Of a stretch of DNA of 64,000 bases, positions 53,538-61,652 are shown piece by piece (position 1 is the first letter of the stretch; each line of letters opens with the position of its first letter). Below the pieces are notes generated by a model. The model was not told the origin of the DNA. It saw only the letters and a list, made by a program, of their open reading frames with translations, and ran no database searches. The DNA is from Anaerolineaceae bacterium (lineage in GTDB: Bacteria > Chloroflexota > Anaerolineae > Anaerolineales > Anaerolineaceae). Position numbers and translations under genes: made by a program. The DNA lies in NCBI GenBank assembly GCA_017417055.1, contig JAFPZX010000174.1, positions 124,001 to 188,000 of the forward strand. The letters run 5' to 3'.

Positions 53538-54380
53538 ATGGAAAAAATAAAAATTGAAAAGAACTCCGTACAGGAAACATTGGTGCTGCCTCTTTACGGG
53601 AAAGCCTGGGCTTCCCAAAATTACCCTGATATCTTCAAAGACAGAGATGCCCGGAAAATCATGAACAGCATTGACTATGATTTTTCTGCCATGGAAAAGG
53701 CGGCAAGAGGCGTAAAAGGAAAAATAGCTTCACTTGCCGCTGCCACCCGGCAAGCCGCATTGGTGTGGGAGATCAATGACTATTTGAAGGACCATCCCAA
53801 AGCGTTGGTGGTCAATTTGGGCTGCGGCTTGGACACAGCCGGACATCAGGCAGACAACGGGAAATGCCGCTTTGCCAATGTCGATTTCCCGAATGTTATT
53901 GAGCTGCGGGAAAAGCTTCTTCCTTCCACAGAGCGGGAGAGAAATATTCCATCAGACCTGAATGACCATTCATGGTTTGAAAAAATCGGATTTATCAAAG
54001 AAGACGGAGCCGTTTTTATCGCTTCGGGTGTTTTTCTTTACTTCAAAAAGGATGATGTGAAGAAGCTGTTCTGCGCAATGGCGGAACGTTTTCCCGGTGC
54101 AAGGCTTGCATTTGACGGACAAAATGAAGCCGGGAAAAATCTTGACCTGAAAGCCCTGCAAACCAGCGGAATTGATATCAGTACAAACTTTTCCCTGAAC
54201 CATCCGGAAGCGGAACTGAGAAGCTGGAGCGATAAGTTTGCGCGGGTACAGTGGAAAAAGATGTCAACAGGCTATATTCAGCCTGATAAACGTTTCGGTC
54301 TGCTTTACAGGCTCATGGCGCTATACGCGGACAATACCGGTATGAGCCAGCTGGACGTGATCGATTTTCAAAAGGATTAG
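53538..54380 (+). CDS. LCM-family (TcmP-like) methyltransferase, first gene of cluster 2
   Basis: 280 residues. The leucine carboxyl methyltransferase family signature is clear: SIDYDFSAMEKA, DHPKALVVNLGCGLDTAG, NVDFPNVIELREKLL, and FIASGVFLYF. Family enzymes methylate carboxyl groups of small molecules or polyketides. Followed after 8 bp by an ATC-hydrolase-like gene. Unlike the cluster 1 methyltransferases in subfamily, though the genomic role seems the same. Confidence 0.88.
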   Translation: MEKIKIEKNSVQETLVLPLYGKAWASQNYPDIFKDRDARKIMNSIDYDFSAMEKAARGVKGKIASLAAATRQAALVWEINDYLKDHPKALVVNLGCGLDTAGHQADNGKCRFANVDFPNVIELREKLLPSTERERNIPSDLNDHSWFEKIGFIKEDGAVFIASGVFLYFKKDDVKKLFCAMAERFPGARLAFDGQNEAGKNLDLKALQTSGIDISTNFSLNHPEAELRSWSDKFARVQWKKMSTGYIQPDKRFGLLYRLMALYADNTGMSQLDVIDFQKD

Positions 54381-54388
54381 CGCTGCTT

Positions 54389-55009
54389 ATGGGTTACCGC
54401 TATGTTCCGGAGGACATGATCCGTCACAGTGATTTCTATGAGCTTTTCAAAAGTTACTCACAGGAAACCCGGGAAAAAATTGACCGTCTTGTCGGCAGGC
54501 TGATCCGGGAAAATCCCGGAAACAGACTTCCGCTGGTCACCGGTCCCGGCTATTTCATGATGCACTGGCTGATGGCTGATCTTTACGTCTCACTCAGCAT
54601 TTATATCGTCCAAAAAAGTGAAGGTAAGGAGAGCGGCGCTGTTCTGGAGCAAATCGACCGCTGCCTGACCGTATCAGGTGAAAAACTGAACCAAAAGATG
54701 AAAAGATTGATGAAACTGCCCGGCGCGTTCACACTGTTTCGTCTGATCGCGCCGAAGGCAATGACCTTAGCCAATGGACATGGATTCCAAGTGACCCCGA
54801 TCAACTGCGGGGAAAACGCTTTCGGATTTGACGTAACGGATTGTCCATACTGCCGCCTGTACGCGAAATACGGTGCACCGGAAATCGGACCGGTCATCTG
54901 CCGCTTTGATGAAACCATGAGCAAAGGAATAGACAACCTGGAATTTGTCCGGAAAGGAACCCTCTGCGAAGGCTTTCCAAAATGTGACTTTTTATATCAG
55001 AGAGCTTAA
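54389..55009 (+). CDS. ATC-hydrolase-like Cys-rich protein, copy 3
   Basis: 206 residues. Helical N-terminal half, then VTDCPYCRLYAKYGAPEIG, VICRFDETMSKG and TLCEGFPKCDFLY, keeping the family Cys positions. Adjacent to the LCM-type methyltransferase (8 bp gap). Same type as copies 1, 2 and 4. Confidence 0.82.
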   Translation: MGYRYVPEDMIRHSDFYELFKSYSQETREKIDRLVGRLIRENPGNRLPLVTGPGYFMMHWLMADLYVSLSIYIVQKSEGKESGAVLEQIDRCLTVSGEKLNQKMKRLMKLPGAFTLFRLIAPKAMTLANGHGFQVTPINCGENAFGFDVTDCPYCRLYAKYGAPEIGPVICRFDETMSKGIDNLEFVRKGTLCEGFPKCDFLYQRA

Positions 55010-55012
55010 CGA

Positions 55013-55104
55013 TTCGGAACAGAGCACGCAGGGACTGGCATCCTGTGTCGCGAATCCGACACAAGCGTGCCTGTCCCCGTGTGCGTCGCTGCAGTTTCTG
55101 AACA
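55013..55104. repeat. dispersed repeat, family 2
   Basis: gcacgcagggactggcatcc, tgtgtcg/cgacaca stem and gtgtgcgtcgctgcagtttctgaa (given in parts). Nearly the same as 42843-42935. Both copies lie next to an ATC-hydrolase-like gene. Confidence 0.88.
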
Positions 55105-55129
55105 AAAATATCAAAGAAAAATTGAATTT

Positions 55130-55900
55130 ATGAAAGTATATGAATTTGGAGAAAAGAATCCCCGGATTTTCGTGATGTTTCAATGTGCGGCAGAGCCATG
55201 GTGGGTATTCAAGGCTTCCGCTGAAGCAATGGCGAGGGACTTTCACGTTTATCTCTTTATCGCCGATGGACATGATGAGCAGGGAACGGAATTTGTTTCC
55301 ATCGAAAAGAATGTGAAAGACGCGGCTGACTTTCTGCGGGAACGAAAAATCACCGGCATTGACGTGATGTACGGCGTTTCCATGGGCGGCGCAAGCACGG
55401 TTCGCTTCCTTGCCACAGAAGACATTCCGGTAAAAAAAGCCATCATTGATGCCGGGATTACACCCTATCCTTATCCCAAATGGATCTGCCGTCTGATCGC
55501 TGTACGGGATTGGGTTGAAATCATGCTGGCAACCAAATCATACACCGTCATGAAGCTCGCTGTGCCGCCGGAGCGATGGACACCGAAGGGAGAAGACCCG
55601 GAGACACACTACCGACGAATATTTGATTTCGAAAAGAATCACTTTTCACCCAAAACGATCTGGAACGTTTTTTGGTCCACCAATAACTACTCCATGCCGG
55701 ATCCTGTTCCCAAGGTCGATACGGAAATCGAATACTGGTATGGGGAGGAAGAGAAAATAGCACGGCGGGATGACATTGCTTATGTATGCAGGACCTACCC
55801 GCAGACAGTACTGCGCGAATTTAAAGGACTGGCTCATGCGGAGCTGGTGCTGATGTTCCCGGAACGGTTTTATAACGAAATCATGAGATTCGTGAGGTAA
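55130..55900 (+). CDS. alpha/beta hydrolase, cluster 2
   Basis: 256 residues from the ATG at 55130; the upstream frame extension lies in a repeat. The ribosome site is weak (AAAGAAAA). Nucleophile motif DVMYGVSMGGASTVRF (Ser of G-V-S-M-G), and a late acid/His pair (VDTEIEYWYGEEE; GLAHAELVLMFPE). No signal peptide. Small, lipase/esterase-like, with no clear substrate. Confidence 0.82.
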   Translation: MKVYEFGEKNPRIFVMFQCAAEPWWVFKASAEAMARDFHVYLFIADGHDEQGTEFVSIEKNVKDAADFLRERKITGIDVMYGVSMGGASTVRFLATEDIPVKKAIIDAGITPYPYPKWICRLIAVRDWVEIMLATKSYTVMKLAVPPERWTPKGEDPETHYRRIFDFEKNHFSPKTIWNVFWSTNNYSMPDPVPKVDTEIEYWYGEEEKIARRDDIAYVCRTYPQTVLREFKGLAHAELVLMFPERFYNEIMRFVR

Positions 55901-55958
55901 ACGGGCTGAAAAGCAGAGTCTGCGTTGAAGCGGAAAAATCAAAAAAGGAGTACCGGAT

Positions 55959-56726
55959 ATGCAATTTGATGAAATGGGGAATTTTGATGGAAAAACTGTC
56001 ATACTCCTGCCCGGAACGGCTTGTGATTATCAAACAAACTTCGGATCAGTCCTGGACAGGCTGGCAGAAAAATACCATCTGATTTGTGTAAACTACGATG
56101 GATTTGACGGCAGTGACCTGATTTTTCCGGATATGATCACGGTCACAGAAAAAATCGAAGCGTATATTCTCTCGAACTATAGTGGAAAAATCGATGGAGC
56201 AATCGGATCTTCCCTGGGGAGCAGTTTTGTCGGTCAGCTGATCCAAAGACAGAATGTACACCTGGATCACGGCATCTTCGGAAGTCCGGATTTGGACCAG
56301 AGCAATAAATTCAGCGCATGGCTGCAGTCAAAGCTCGTTGTTCCGCTGCTGACCAGCTTTACCGGCAATGAAAAGAAGAGAGAAAATACCCGGAATAAGC
56401 TAAAAAGATTTTTTGAAATGAACGATGAAACCGCAGATAAGTTTATGGAATGTTTCGCGAAGTTCAAACCGGAATCCATTCGCAACGAGTATTATACCGA
56501 TCTGATCACATATCTGGACGAGGATATTCATGTGGAACACACGAAGGTACATTTTATTTACGCCAATAAAATGGGTCAAAAATATCTGATGCGCTACAAA
56601 AAGTACTTTCAGGATCCGGACATCCGCGAATTTGATATGCAGCATGAACAATGGCTGTTCGGTGGAGAAAAGTATGCTGCACCGGTACTGAAGGCTATTG
56701 ATGAGTTTATGGATATGCCTGTGTAA
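55959..56726 (+). CDS. alpha/beta hydrolase, second of cluster 2
   Basis: 255 residues. TVILLPGTACDYQTNF supplies the oxyanion strand, GAIGSSLGSSFVG the nucleophile elbow (Ser of G-S-S-L-G), and the final His is in MQHEQWLFGGEKYAAP. AAAAGGAG precedes the ATG. Diverged from the gene before it, so not a recent duplication. Confidence 0.82.
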   Translation: MQFDEMGNFDGKTVILLPGTACDYQTNFGSVLDRLAEKYHLICVNYDGFDGSDLIFPDMITVTEKIEAYILSNYSGKIDGAIGSSLGSSFVGQLIQRQNVHLDHGIFGSPDLDQSNKFSAWLQSKLVVPLLTSFTGNEKKRENTRNKLKRFFEMNDETADKFMECFAKFKPESIRNEYYTDLITYLDEDIHVEHTKVHFIYANKMGQKYLMRYKKYFQDPDIREFDMQHEQWLFGGEKYAAPVLKAIDEFMDMPV

Positions 56727-56735
56727 GGGGTTTTA

Positions 56736-56859
56736 CTGAAACGCTGATTAATAGCCATTTTGCGTGAAAAGAGTCAATGCAACCTGTTCTGTTGACTCAA
56801 GCCTGAGTCAACGAAAACAGGTCACTCTTGACTCTGGAGAATTAATCAGTGGTTCCTTA
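56736..56859. repeat. family 1 repeat with GTTGACTC core, complete
   Basis: Ends ctgaaacgctgattaat and gaattaatcagtggttcctta flank the core shared with 20139 (gagtcaatgcaacctg, tgactcaagcctgagtca, aacaggtcactcttgactc). Proves that two different cores move with one type of end. Confidence 0.9.
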
Positions 56860-56890
56860 ATTGATTTATAAAACAAGAGGTATTGAACAA

Positions 56891-57499
56891 ATGAAAACAG
56901 CAGAACAAATGATAGAAAAGAGAGCTTTTATCAAAAAAGAAATGGATAAAAATCTCCCGAAAGAGCAAAGCGATGCATTATGGGAGGAAGCAACCAGAAG
57001 ACTTAAAAAAATTTTAGACAAGTACAGCACGATTCCGAAAGGTGTTCGCTTGCATACAGACAGGTCCATTTTTCCCGCTTCTGCGGTTTACCTTACGCTG
57101 AAGGAAGCTGTCGGCAGCGAGACTGCCTACAGCATCATCGAAAACGCAGCAATCTCATTGACGGAACCAATCGGCAGAAAATTAGCCGCACTCATGAAAA
57201 TTCCCGGGATGCGCAGCCTGTTTATGCACATTTGGGATCCGATGACAAAGAAATTGTTTGGTCCCGCAAACGGGTTTCAGAATGTTTTTTATCCAAAGAA
57301 AAAGAATGAATTCCGAATGGACGTCACCGCCTGTCCGTACTGCCGCTATTTTACGGAGCTAGGCTGTCCGGAACTGACAAAGATATACTGCGAAAACGAT
57401 GACCGCACTTACGGGAATCTGCCGGGACTGAAATTCGAAAGAACAGGGACGCTCGGCAAAGGGGCAGAACGCTGCGATTTCTGCATCCGTAAGGCCTGA
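56891..57499 (+). CDS. ATC-hydrolase-like Cys-rich protein, copy 4
   Basis: 202 residues from the ATG at 56891 (AGAGG 10 bp upstream). TACPYCRYFTELGCPELTK, YCENDDRTYG and ERCDFCIRKA keep the family Cys pattern with an added CxxC at the end. Helical N-terminal half as in the others. Followed at 22 bp by the membrane protein gene that closes the cluster. Confidence 0.82.
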   Translation: MKTAEQMIEKRAFIKKEMDKNLPKEQSDALWEEATRRLKKILDKYSTIPKGVRLHTDRSIFPASAVYLTLKEAVGSETAYSIIENAAISLTEPIGRKLAALMKIPGMRSLFMHIWDPMTKKLFGPANGFQNVFYPKKKNEFRMDVTACPYCRYFTELGCPELTKIYCENDDRTYGNLPGLKFERTGTLGKGAERCDFCIRKA

Positions 57500-57521
57500 G
57501 AATGTGAGAGAGGAGTATATC

Positions 57522-58019
57522 ATGTTTTTGACAATCTTCCTGTCAATTGTATTTTGCGGAGCAATAACACTTTTATTAGTCTCAGCGGTCGCTTTTGTTC
57601 AGGACAACAGGTTTTTCTCATCAGCCCCGAAAGAGGCTCTGGCAGTTCTGAAACCAAGGAACAATGAGCTGTTCTATGGCGCCAGAAAAATGGGTTGGGT
57701 GCTGATGATCATCAGCATCCTGATGATATTGGGTGTGGGAACGGTTTCCATCTGGGACGGATTCAGAAATGGTTACACATTCAAAGAATTCTTTCTGCGT
57801 TTTGTCTTGATCTTTACGATTTACAAAGCCTATGACATGATTTTCTTTGACTGGTTTATTCTCTGCAAGTTCCACTTCTTCCAGCATTATTACCCTGAGG
57901 TAGAGCGTGTGTACACCGGCAGGAAGTACGGGTTTAACCTGAAAAGCCAGCTGCTGAAGCTGCTGGTCATATTCCCCGCTGTTTCTGCCCTTGCAGCATG
58001 GATCTGCACCCGATTCTAA
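57522..58019 (+). CDS. small four-helix membrane protein closing cluster 2
   Basis: 165 residues from the ATG at 57522 (AGAGGAG upstream; a GTG at 57504 is less likely). About four helices; AYDMIFFDWFILCK in the third and a soluble loop (HYYPEVERVYTGRKYGF) resemble the layout of the gene at 41624. Its TAA stop overlaps the left end of a family 1 repeat. Unknown function. Confidence 0.78.
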   Translation: MFLTIFLSIVFCGAITLLLVSAVAFVQDNRFFSSAPKEALAVLKPRNNELFYGARKMGWVLMIISILMILGVGTVSIWDGFRNGYTFKEFFLRFVLIFTIYKAYDMIFFDWFILCKFHFFQHYYPEVERVYTGRKYGFNLKSQLLKLLVIFPAVSALAAWICTRF

Positions 58020-58082
58020 GGAAACGCGGAGTAATTGATGTTCGGGGACAGTTCTCCCGAGGAACGAGGAAAACTGTCCTGC
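58019..58082. repeat. left half of a family 1 repeat
   Basis: aggaaacgcggagtaattg followed by ggggacagttctcccgagg / aacgaggaaaactgtcct hairpin; the right end is gone. Confidence 0.75.
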
Positions 58083-58250
58083 CGTCATCATCCCGGAAAA
58101 TAAAAGTATTGGTGTTGGAAGCCTGCGAAAAAAATTCCCGGCAGCCCGGTAAACATACTTGCAGCTTTCGTCCCGCCGGTAAGCAAAGCCTTTCCGCTTC
58201 AGGCCATCCGCATTTTGAACATATGATCTTGAAGATAAGTCTATACATAA

Positions 58251-58380
58251 TCAATGAAAATAGATCTGTCGAAGTGATTCCGGCATGGAGTTGAACATCA
58301 TACTGACCACCGTTACTGCCGGAGTGATCTTGTCCTTCAGTATCCATTCACTTGTCATGCCGACAGCGCCGTAACAATAC
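58251..58380 (-). pseudogene. C-terminal tail of a TetR-type regulator
   Basis: Minus-strand frame reading YGAVGMTSEWILKD then PAVTVVSMMFNSMPES resembles the effector-domain end of TetR proteins (a Gly-x-x-x-x-Trp helix near the C-terminus). The DNA-binding part is missing; the reading frame enters the radical SAM remnant near 58385. Confidence 0.5.
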
Positions 58381-58389
58381 AAGCGAAAG

Positions 58390-58929
58390 TTGATAAGCCT
58401 GAAAGAGCTGGGTATGAAAGAAATTTCACTGGGTGCAGAAAGCGGTGATGACTGGACACTTGACCGTGTGAACAAAGGATATCACGCGGAAGATATCGCT
58501 GAGCAATGCGGAAAGCTTTCGGAAGCGGGCATCAATTTCTGGATGACATTTTTGAATGGTGCTGCGGGTAAAGCTCACAGTATGGATCATGCCATACATT
58601 CCGCAGAAATATTCAGTAAATGCAATCCAATGCTGGTCGGGACCGGAGGACTTATGCTCTTTCCCGGAACACCACTTTTAGAAGAAGCAGAACAAGGTAA
58701 ATTCAATCCGCTCTCAGAAAAAGATATGCTATTCGAGCTGAAGACTTTCACTGAGCATTTGACCTGCGACTGTGAATTTATCACACATCATACGGTTTCA
58801 GGGAAAAATCTATCCGGTCCGAATTTTCTGCAGAGAAAAGATAAGATCATCGCGGCGCTCGAACATGAGATCCAAAACGGGGACATGGAACGGCTCGCCG
58901 CAATCCGCCGGAATAAGAGATCTTTATAA
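58390..58929 (+). pseudogene. C-terminal part of a radical SAM protein
   Basis: 179 residues that begin inside the barrel: KELGMKEISLGAESGDDWTL and NKGYHAEDIAEQCGKLSEAG are typical for the B12-type or HemN-like radical SAM half. The N-terminal CxxxCxxC cluster site is absent and no upstream start with a ribosome site exists. Probably a non-functional remnant left by a rearrangement with the TetR tail. Confidence 0.7.
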
Positions 58930-58943
58930 TCGGAACTGAATTC

Positions 58944-58982
58944 AAACATCAAGGCTCTGAAAATCACAGGGTCCTGATGTTT
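58944..58982 (+). terminator. hairpin after the radical SAM remnant
   Basis: AACATCAAGG and CCTGATGTT pair with one bulge around an AT-rich loop, then a short T run. Confidence 0.55.
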
Positions 58983-59122
58983 ACTAAATGATAAGATGAC
59001 TGTACCCGAGTAATCACCTCATTCCTGCTTTGTTCTATATCCATACCACATTTTTTGAAAAAAGTCAACGGACAACATTGCCCGTTTTCTTTTTTGAAGT
59101 TTGGGTGTAGACTCTGTTTAAC

Positions 59123-59216
59123 AGTTAGGAATAAGGAGTGAGTAGTGAGGAGTTATACCCCAATCAGGGGTGAACCCTTGATGAAACTCATAACTCCTCA
59201 CTCCTAACTCCTAACT
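59123..59216. repeat. long inverted repeat (agttagga...tcctaact)
   Basis: The arms (about 59123-59156 and 59190-59216) are complementary over more than 25 bp with small gaps, made of ggagtgag and ctcctaac words. Upstream of the gene at 59235. Its type is unlike families 1-3. Confidence 0.75.
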
Positions 59217-59234
59217 ATCGGAAAGGAGGGGACC

Positions 59235-60392
59235 ATGTACGAAAAGGATCAGGCGATTTTGGAAGAAGTCCGTGACGTGAACGCAGAAATCAAAAATGAT
59301 GCCGAAATTGCCGGGAAAAACGGCTGCGGTCCGGAATTGCTCAAAGAGCATTTGAGTGATTTCAGCACCAAAGGCATGCTGTATAACGAAATCACGGCTG
59401 ACATTATGTCCGAAACGGAAGATCTTTTCTCCCTTTCCGGGTGCTGCGACCGGTTCTCTCCGCAATATCTGAAGATTTGCAAGACGCTCACAAAGGCTGT
59501 CGACCATCTGGGCGGCGCTTATGTCACGAAGGCTGTTCTGATCGATCATGACAAACCCGTAACCGGTCTGGAACCGCTCACCGCAGAACGGCTGAACGAG
59601 ATGATTTCCTTCAATTTCCGGAAGTGCAAAGGCGCGCTGGATGAGATCAAGACTACACGCAAGACATTTGATCTGGATTATTTCAACCAGATGCTGGTAT
59701 TTGCTAACGTGATGGAACGGCTGCGTGCTACGCAGTATCGCGTTTTGGGAATTCATTTCGGCGCTGTCAGCGACAAGCATATCGCCGGGCGTTCTGAATC
59801 TTTCAGCAAGACCGGCTCCAACCGCGGCTTTGAAGCAAGGGAAAGCACTTATCCGGCATTTCATGGAGCACCTTCCTACGCACCTGATTACGCCGTTCTG
59901 AAACAGGAACTCGGGGATCAGATCACGGAAAAATCCGGAGAAAAAGCACTGCCCCAATCCGATACAGAAACGCCGAAAGCACTCCCGGAACCCATTGCTG
60001 ATGTCAGCGATGCCGCAGATTCCGGAGACACTGATCTTTCCGGTAATCATTGCGATAATACAATCAATAACACAGCCGCTGCTGAAGCAGAAACAGTTCC
60101 GGCAGAAGTCACTCCCGAATCCAAACCGGAAGAAACCGAAGAGGATCCCTTTGGGGATGAAGGTCCGGTCCTTGGGAATCTGAAACATATCACGGAGCCC
60201 TCCCCGTTCATGGACATCCTGCCGAGGGGGCACTTGAGGGCACTGCAAAGCGGGTTGGAAGATGATCCGGTAAATGGTCCGAGGTATATCTTCACGGAAG
60301 ATGAAATCGAGATTCTTCTGCATGACCCGGACTTCCTGCGCTGCAAACCCAAGATGGCGAAACAGCTGCGGCGGCAGATGAACAGTTCTTAG
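59235..60392 (+). CDS. hypothetical protein, acidic, with Pro/Glu-rich middle
   Basis: 385 residues, soluble. The N-terminal 170 are helical with Cys residues (GKNGCGPELL, SLSGCCDRFS, NFRKCKGAL); the middle (about 225-300) is low-complexity Glu/Ala/Pro; the end (FTEDEIEILLHDPDFLRCK) is compact. Strong ribosome site GGAAAGGAGGGG. I do not recognise a family. Confidence 0.7.
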   Translation: MYEKDQAILEEVRDVNAEIKNDAEIAGKNGCGPELLKEHLSDFSTKGMLYNEITADIMSETEDLFSLSGCCDRFSPQYLKICKTLTKAVDHLGGAYVTKAVLIDHDKPVTGLEPLTAERLNEMISFNFRKCKGALDEIKTTRKTFDLDYFNQMLVFANVMERLRATQYRVLGIHFGAVSDKHIAGRSESFSKTGSNRGFEARESTYPAFHGAPSYAPDYAVLKQELGDQITEKSGEKALPQSDTETPKALPEPIADVSDAADSGDTDLSGNHCDNTINNTAAAEAETVPAEVTPESKPEETEEDPFGDEGPVLGNLKHITEPSPFMDILPRGHLRALQSGLEDDPVNGPRYIFTEDEIEILLHDPDFLRCKPKMAKQLRRQMNSS

Positions 60393-60475
60393 GATTCAGG
60401 GTTCAGGTTTCAGGTTTTAGGAGATAGTGAGCCGAGGTCGGTGACGATTTCGGCTGCTTATATTTAAGGAAGCAC

Positions 60476-60545
60476 GACGGGGTCAGCTGCCCGATGTCGC
60501 GCAGCCGACACGGGCTTCTGACCGCTCGTGCGGTGCTGTGGATAG
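60476..60545. repeat. possible decayed family 2 repeat
   Basis: gacggggtcagctgcccga with gtcgcgcagccgac and a gctcgtgcggtgctgtg end resembles family 2 loosely. Confidence 0.4.
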
Positions 60546-60591
60546 TTGATATTGTGTCGTTACTATTTGCATCCAGCGGGGTCGAACCTTT

Positions 60592-60684
60592 AGGGAAACG
60601 TTGATTAATTCCGGTGAAAGCGGGAGGACAGTTTTCCTCGTTCCTCGGGAGAACCGTCCCCGAACCACAATTTATCAGCGCTTT
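60592..60684. repeat. MITE-like dispersed repeat, family 1
   Basis: Ends agggaaacgttgattaattc and acaatttatcagcgcttt, core gaggacagttttcctcg / tcgggagaaccgtcccc. Confidence 0.88.
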
Positions 60685-60840
60685 GTTAGGTTCGCATCCA
60701 CCGCATTGGATAGGAAGGATTAAAACAACAGGCCCATCCGTAGCAAATTGTTTTGTACGGACCTGAAAGTCCGACCCATTGACTGACGCGTGAAGAATAA
60801 ACATTCAAAATATAGAGCGTCATTATTTTTTAAGATTTCT

Positions 60841-60869
60841 TTGACTGTCTGCATAACTTGCATTATAAT
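60841..60869 (+). promoter_or_regulatory. sigma-70-type promoter of rpmH operon
   Basis: TTGACT (60841-60846) and TATAAT (60864-60869), 17 bp apart. A leader of about 180 nt (to 61057) with several GC-rich stems precedes rpmH and could be regulatory. No DnaA-box cluster is seen in the gap before it. Confidence 0.85.
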
Positions 60870-61057
60870 TCAGCGGTTGGAAAAAATAATAAACGGGAAG
60901 TTACTTGATTGATGCGCCGTGATAACGGTTTTTCGAAATGTTTTTTGGAAGCAGGTCGAAAGACTGGAAGCGGCGGCAGACGGAACCCAAGCAAGCAGTT
61001 TTCCGTGAAAAAACCGGATTGCAGCCGGTCAGGAAACTGAAAGGAAATAGATAAAAA

Positions 61058-61231
61058 ATGGCTACCAAACGCACTTATCAACCGAAAGTTCGACGTCGTG
61101 TTCGTGTTCACGGTTTCCGGGAACGCATGTCTACCGCTGACGGCCGAAATGTTTTGAAGCGCCGCCGCGCACGCGGTCGTTATAAGTTGACCGTCTCCGC
61201 GAACAACAGCCTGAAACGCCTCCGCTGGTAA
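61058..61231 (+). CDS. rpmH: 50S ribosomal protein L34
   Basis: 57 residues. [20 protein letters not shown], then [14 protein letters not shown] are the L34 signature. Typical bacterial L34 is 44-46 residues; here about 11 extra residues ([13 protein letters not shown]) extend the C-terminus. AAAGGAAA ribosome site. First gene of the rpmH-rnpA-yidD-PQQ-yidC block found near oriC in many bacteria. Confidence 0.95.
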   Translation: MATKRTYQPKVRRRVRVHGFRERMSTADGRNVLKRRRARGRYKLTVSANNSLKRLRW

Positions 61232-61283
61232 TTCGTTTTTTTCGTTGGTTTAGCAAGTTCGGTTATTTACAGCGAGTGCCGCA

Positions 61284-61637
61284 GTGGAAAGAAAAAACCG
61301 TCTGAGCAACACCCTTGATATTCAAAGGGTCAGGCGAAATGGAAAATCCATTGCGCACCCGCTTTTTGTGTTGATATACGCCAGAGACAAAGCTGTGAAT
61401 AACGCACCTGTCGGCGTGATCGCATCAAAAGCAGTCGGCGGAGCAGTGGAACGGAACCGCGCCAAACGCGTTTTGCGTTCCGCAGCGGCTGAGCTGCATG
61501 AGCATATTCAGCCCGACTGCATGATGCTGCTGATCGCCAGGCAGGCAATTCTGGATCACGACACACCTGAAATTACCGAAATTCTTGCAAGTCAGTTGAA
61601 AAAAGCGGGAATTTTCCGCGAGATCACTCAGGAATGA
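61284..61637 (+). CDS. rnpA: ribonuclease P protein component
   Basis: 117 residues with GTG start. The RNA-binding motif GGAVERNRAKRVLR is present, as is the N-terminal LSNTLDIQRVRRNGKS. Protein cofactor of RNase P in tRNA 5' processing. Placed just after rpmH as usual. Confidence 0.95.
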   Translation: MERKNRLSNTLDIQRVRRNGKSIAHPLFVLIYARDKAVNNAPVGVIASKAVGGAVERNRAKRVLRSAAAELHEHIQPDCMMLLIARQAILDHDTPEITEILASQLKKAGIFREITQE

Positions 61638-61652
61638 ATCTTTGATTGCTTC

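Noticed and set aside
59235..60323. 370-residue minus-strand frame opposite the hypothetical gene
   Set aside because: Phe/Cys/Arg-rich composition typical of an antisense shadow; the plus-strand gene has a strong ribosome site.
60393..61057. Replication origin upstream of rpmH
   Set aside because: No cluster of TTATCCACA-like DnaA boxes or AT-rich unwinding repeats could be found; dnaA itself is not in the window.
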